In this document: piece after piece, positions 19,360 through 23,123 of the stretch
How positions within the stretch are numbered: the stretch's first letter is position 1
How the letters are laid out: each line of letters begins with the position of its first letter
Source of the DNA: Ichthyophonus hoferi
Lineage: Eukaryota > Opisthokonta > Ichthyosporea > Ichthyophonida > Ichthyophonidae
Length of the DNA: 23,123 nt
Assembly: GCA_002751075.1 (NCBI GenBank)
Contig: NAOQ01000107.1
Location: 59,082 to 82,204, forward strand
Reading direction: 5' to 3'
The notes under the pieces: model-generated
What the model was told of the DNA's origin: nothing
The model's input: only the letters and a program-made list of their open reading frames with translations
The model's database searches: none
Translations under genes and position numbers: made by a program

Positions 19360-21870
19360 TTGTTGATATGTTTGCCGTGTCCAGTTGTGCCCTACATAGT
19401 TGGTATTATTAACACTACTATTAAGGCAGTAAGACCAGGCCACTAATTACTATAAATAGTGGTGTGAGAGAGAGAGAGAGATGGAGAAGGAGGTATTAAC
19501 CAGGGCTCTCTTCTTAGGGATTCACGGCTCATCCTATTAAAAAGACGGACGGCACTATGGATCTTATGACTTGGGAATGTGGTAAGCCTTGATTCTATTG
19601 GTCTAATGATGGGGGAAGGAGGGGGTAAGATTAACACTGTAAGGATAGGGGGTGATAAAGATATATGCCTGGTACAATCTCCTTTGTGTTTTATCTGAAG
19701 GGTTCTTCTACCTTCTACTATATATGGTAGGACCTCTAGAAGGACCAATAAGGTGTGGTAACCAAGGGACGGGGCGATATGTTATTGGTTATGATAGCAT
19801 GTTGTGGAGGGACTACCTACCTACTCCTATTGGTGGATAGTGTTTTAATACTTATTTCTTATAGATTACCTGCCAATATATATAAACTGCATTGTATGTT
19901 ATTTCCTCCCAGGTAGGATTACCATATATGGAGAGGCTGTAGCTATTCTCTTGGAGCTATAATAGGATATTACATGACACGTGCTTACCTCTCTTCCCTT
20001 CTAAATCTATGTATATGGGTGATTTTTCCGAAGTTATACTTGACATTCTGTCATGATCCTCAACCAATCTTTTAATGTTTTTGTTTTTGGGGCCTGAACA
20101 TATACCTTGTACGCAATATAATGACAATTAGCCAATGGTATAGTGCCACATTATTCTATAGATTTCTACACCAATTCCTTTATTCTTATAATTTCACTAT
20201 GCTAGCTAGCCCAATAAACCTGACACTTGATAAGACCATATATAGGCTAATGTGTGATATGTTGAATACTGATTGGGTGACCTCTATTGGGATGCAGGGA
20301 TTCCAGGGAAGAGAGGAGTAAGATTCCCTGATTGGCCTTCATGCTATTGAACCATACATCCATACATCGTGTATATATAACCTTTATGTGTATATTATAG
20401 GTATTATAGGGCAGCGGGTATTTATAGGCCCCTATGGGTCTATTATAGTAATTGTCCTGCCATGCCTATAGAATCATGTTATAATATCACCAAGGACCAA
20501 TCCAGTGTCGCGTCCTCCTATTCCTCCATGTCATTCTCTCTCTTTCTTTAACCCCCCCCCCCCATTGGTTTATTACTATTTAAATCCTTCATTTTCAATG
20601 ACCAGCACGCATTATAATTTCAAATGCCAATCATTTGTGTCTTTTATTTCTATTTTATGAGCACATATGTGGAAGTACCTATAGCCTATTGGCTAACCCA
20701 ACTCTGTGATGCAGTCTGATTGGGAGGGAGGTATCTACAAGCTAATGGTGACCTTTACGGAGGATTACCCGTCTGCCCCCCCCAAGTGTAAGCCAATCAT
20801 TACACTCTTTATGTCTAGCATCTCTTTTCATTCCTCTATACACGTTTTTGTGTTGTCATTAGTCAACCTCTATCAATAAGCTTGTTGCAGGACATCATGT
20901 GACGTCATCTTCTAGGCTATGACGTATTTCCCCCATCCTTGCTCTTGTTTTCTAGTGTTCCTTATGTTACTATTGCATCAGATATTATCATTGTGCGAGC
21001 TGAAACTGTTTCCTGTATGCCTACACCACTACACTACATTGCTATATCTATATTGCTAGTGTAGTTTGTACCATCTGTGCCTGTTGTTTTACCTTAGTTT
21101 GTTGATACTCTCTTTAACTTCCTCTCTCATTGGCTCTTTAATAATGTTATATATACGACACCTCCAGGTAAGTTTGTCCCCCCTCTCTTCCACCCCAACA
21201 TCTTCCCCTCTGGAACAGTATGTCTTTCCCTATTGGATGCTGAGAAGGACTGGAAGCCTGCCATTACCCTGCGACAGGTACGTCATCTCTGTTATTATTA
21301 TAGAGCTAGAGAATGAGCACTGGCCTGGTAACCATGTTTTGTAGTAATTTATATTTAGACTAATTTAGTACTTCTATTGGATTGAAAGTCTACATTACTA
21401 ATGAGCTTTGTCGATTTGTTATGGTTCGTGTACAATCAACACGTTATATTTTAAACTATGTGACCTGTGTGTATAATATCTCGTATAATAGGAGTATGAA
21501 AGGAGAGATAATACTGACTAGCTCTATGGTGGGGTGGGTGACAGATTCTTCTGGGTATTCAGGACTTATTGATTGAGCCCAACCCCAACGATCCAGCCCA
21601 GGCAGATGCCTACCATATCTACATGTAGGTTTATGGCTTATGGTTGTGTTGTTATGGTGCTGTCCTTTACCTCTCATGCTTGTGTATAAAGCGGTTTACT
21701 CGATGTGCTTTGGCTATATAACTATACTATAACCATGAGATAAGTGTATGACATAAGAAATGTCTGACTCAACAAACAAGAATGACTTTTGACCTGGTAT
21801 GGGTTGTAGGAAGGATCGCGACACATACTCCCGGAGGGTCAGGGCCCAGGCTCAACAGTTTAAACAATGA
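18886..21870 (+). CDS. UBE2I: SUMO-conjugating enzyme UBC9
   Basis: Exons 18886-18951, 19518-19581, 20298-20317, 20715-20787, 21168-21277, 21545-21624 and 21810-21870 encode 157 residues, against 158 in human, with every phase consistent. UBC9 takes SUMO as a thioester from the SAE1/SAE2 E1 and transfers it to lysines, often directly at psi-K-x-E motifs. The numbering equals human throughout: the HPN motif is 83-85, the catalytic cysteine is Cys93 (SGTVCLSLL), and Asp127 of the substrate groove is kept (NPNDPAQAD). The N-terminal SUMO/E1-binding helix is near identical ([14 protein letters not shown]). Only the tail diverges (QAQQFKQ instead of an AKKFAPS-like end). The third exon is just 20 nt and encodes the IPGKRG loop. 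The gene looks intact and functional. Confidence 0.98.
19330..19360. repeat. (ATT)n microsatellite
   Basis: About ten TTA/ATT units in intron 1 of UBC9. Confidence 0.95.
19466..19481. repeat. (GA)n microsatellite
   Basis: Eight GA units, ending about 35 bp before the second exon of UBC9. Confidence 0.95.
20552..20563. repeat. Poly(C) tract
   Basis: Twelve consecutive C in intron 3 of UBC9, preceded by a CT-rich stretch. Confidence 0.97.
20900..20927. promoter_or_regulatory. Paired CRE-like sites in UBC9 intron 4
   Basis: A perfect TGACGTCA (20900-20907) and a near match TGACGTAT (20920-20927) lie 12 bp apart. The first is the consensus for CREB/ATF bZIP factors. Binding is inference. Confidence 0.4.
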
Positions 21871-23123
21871 ATTAACTGTTGCTTGGGTGTTTGATTATGA
21901 TGTCGATCGTCTGAAATCTGTTTTTACCTTATTTAGTTGTGAAATGTTCCCATAAGGCTGCGTCTTTTGTATTACACCCAATGGTAGACGTATACATGAG
22001 TGGAACCAGGCATATGTATCATATGTATTGTGCTTATATTGTTATCTATTGGTGAGTTATCACCAGTCAAATAGACCGCCTTCGCATCAGAGCATGCGGT
22101 GGTTCTAGCCTTGGTTTGTACTTCACATTCCTACCAATTATAATGCTAATTCAATACGAAAAAACAATTAAAGGTAGTGTATATCCATCCTTGGTTATTT
22201 GCAATACAATGAAAGTTTTGGCTAAGTTTTATATATAATATATATTTTTTGCATCCTGTTATGCAATATACCGATCAAGTGTTGATTAAAAATAGCAGTT
22301 ATATAGTCGATTTTTACAAACCAGTTATTGTTTTGTTATTGGTTATGCTAAAACCCACATGTGTTTATTTACATGTGATAGGCCTAGTGTTGGAATCTAT
22401 TGGGTTGCAGTTAAGATTGCATCTTGTTACAAGATCGCCAGCCACAGATGAATAAGAAGGCTCGATTGAAACCCAGATAATAAGTAGATCGATTCTTTTG
22501 TAATAGTATTCAGTATATGAACACTATTACATCAACGAGAAAATGTGTTAATTCACCATCTAAATAGGGACATAATAGTATTTAAGTATTGTGGTAAGAT
22601 CAGATAATCCTAGCGTGTCTCTTTGACCTATCATGAGTTAGATTAGCTAATACAAATATTTATGATTGGCCCCATTTAAGTTATTGAACTTAGCAATATT
22701 GGGGTTAACTAGAGATTTAGCATTGGCGATAAAACGGAGTATAAAACAAAACAAAACTTAATAATAAAGCCCCCGGTTATTCCGCTCATACATGAATTGG
22801 TACCTGTGGCAAAATACGAAGTTCTCGTAAAAGATATACAAAAACACTAAGCACTTAATTATATATGTAATACACATAGTTATTGTAATGTTTAATTTAG
22901 TACTGGCTCTCGTAAACGATAATCAAAGTTTAAATCGCACTACTACTCAGAAGCCTGACAATTGCATACTGACATTAGATAGCGATAATAGTTTTCATTT
23001 ACATAATAGCTTAACTCCGCTTAATGATCGTTCACACTATGCAATCTCTACAATTGCACCAAAGCACATCAAAGCATCTATACCGTCTACAATAGAACAG
23101 GGTTATAAATATTACCATCAGTC
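21871..23123. other. AT-rich downstream region, no supported gene
   Basis: This follows the UBC9 stop. A possible ATTAAA polyadenylation signal lies at 22167-22172. The 68-codon plus-strand open frame at 22249-22455 has no splice or family support and is probably chance. The remainder shows nothing I can identify. Confidence 0.6.

Noticed and set aside
22249-22455. 68-codon plus-strand open frame downstream of UBC9
   Set aside because: No splice sites, no homology and AT-driven composition; probably chance.

Overview
The window looks like nuclear DNA of an intron-rich, AT-rich, compact eukaryotic genome. Coding sequence is broken into short exons (16 to 388 nt) by canonical GT-AG introns of about 70 to 1300 nt. 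Genes sit tail-to-head or head-to-head with a few hundred bases between them, and there are many simple repeats (TA, TATG, ATT, GA). My best guess is an early-branching animal such as a demosponge, but nothing here proves that. No rRNA, tRNA, CRISPR array, or complete transposon was seen. All gene models were built by hand from splice sites, reading-frame phase and family resemblance.

Layout. (1) 126-2758, minus strand: an unrecognised coiled-coil-like gene that runs off the left edge. (2) 2816-12939, minus strand: a large gene of about 22 exons and roughly 850 residues. Its N-terminal part looks nuclear and regulatory: a Pro-rich region, a basic cluster, a Gln-rich coiled-coil-like stretch and two strong SUMO-acceptor motifs. 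Its C-terminal 200 residues resemble a protein family otherwise known to me from bacteriophages. A 42-bp tandem repeat lies across the 5' edge of one of its exons. (3) 13504-15375, plus strand: a histidine phosphatase with a possible signal peptide and all catalytic residues. (4) 17390-18493, minus strand: a REX1-B-domain protein. (5) 18886-21870, plus strand: a complete, strongly conserved SUMO-conjugating enzyme UBC9 (UBE2I).

Genes 2 and 3 are head-to-head across 564 bp, and genes 4 and 5 across 392 bp, so both gaps probably hold two-way promoters. The stretch 15692-17389 holds no gene I can model, apart from two orphan exon-like segments. The last 1.25 kb (21871-23123) is AT-rich with no supported gene.

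The most unusual content is in gene 2: the phage-like C-terminal domain inside an intron-rich gene, and the minisatellite whose seven exact-length units each carry an in-frame potential splice acceptor. A short motif, CCAATCA, is scattered through introns and spacers on both strands far more often than chance predicts.
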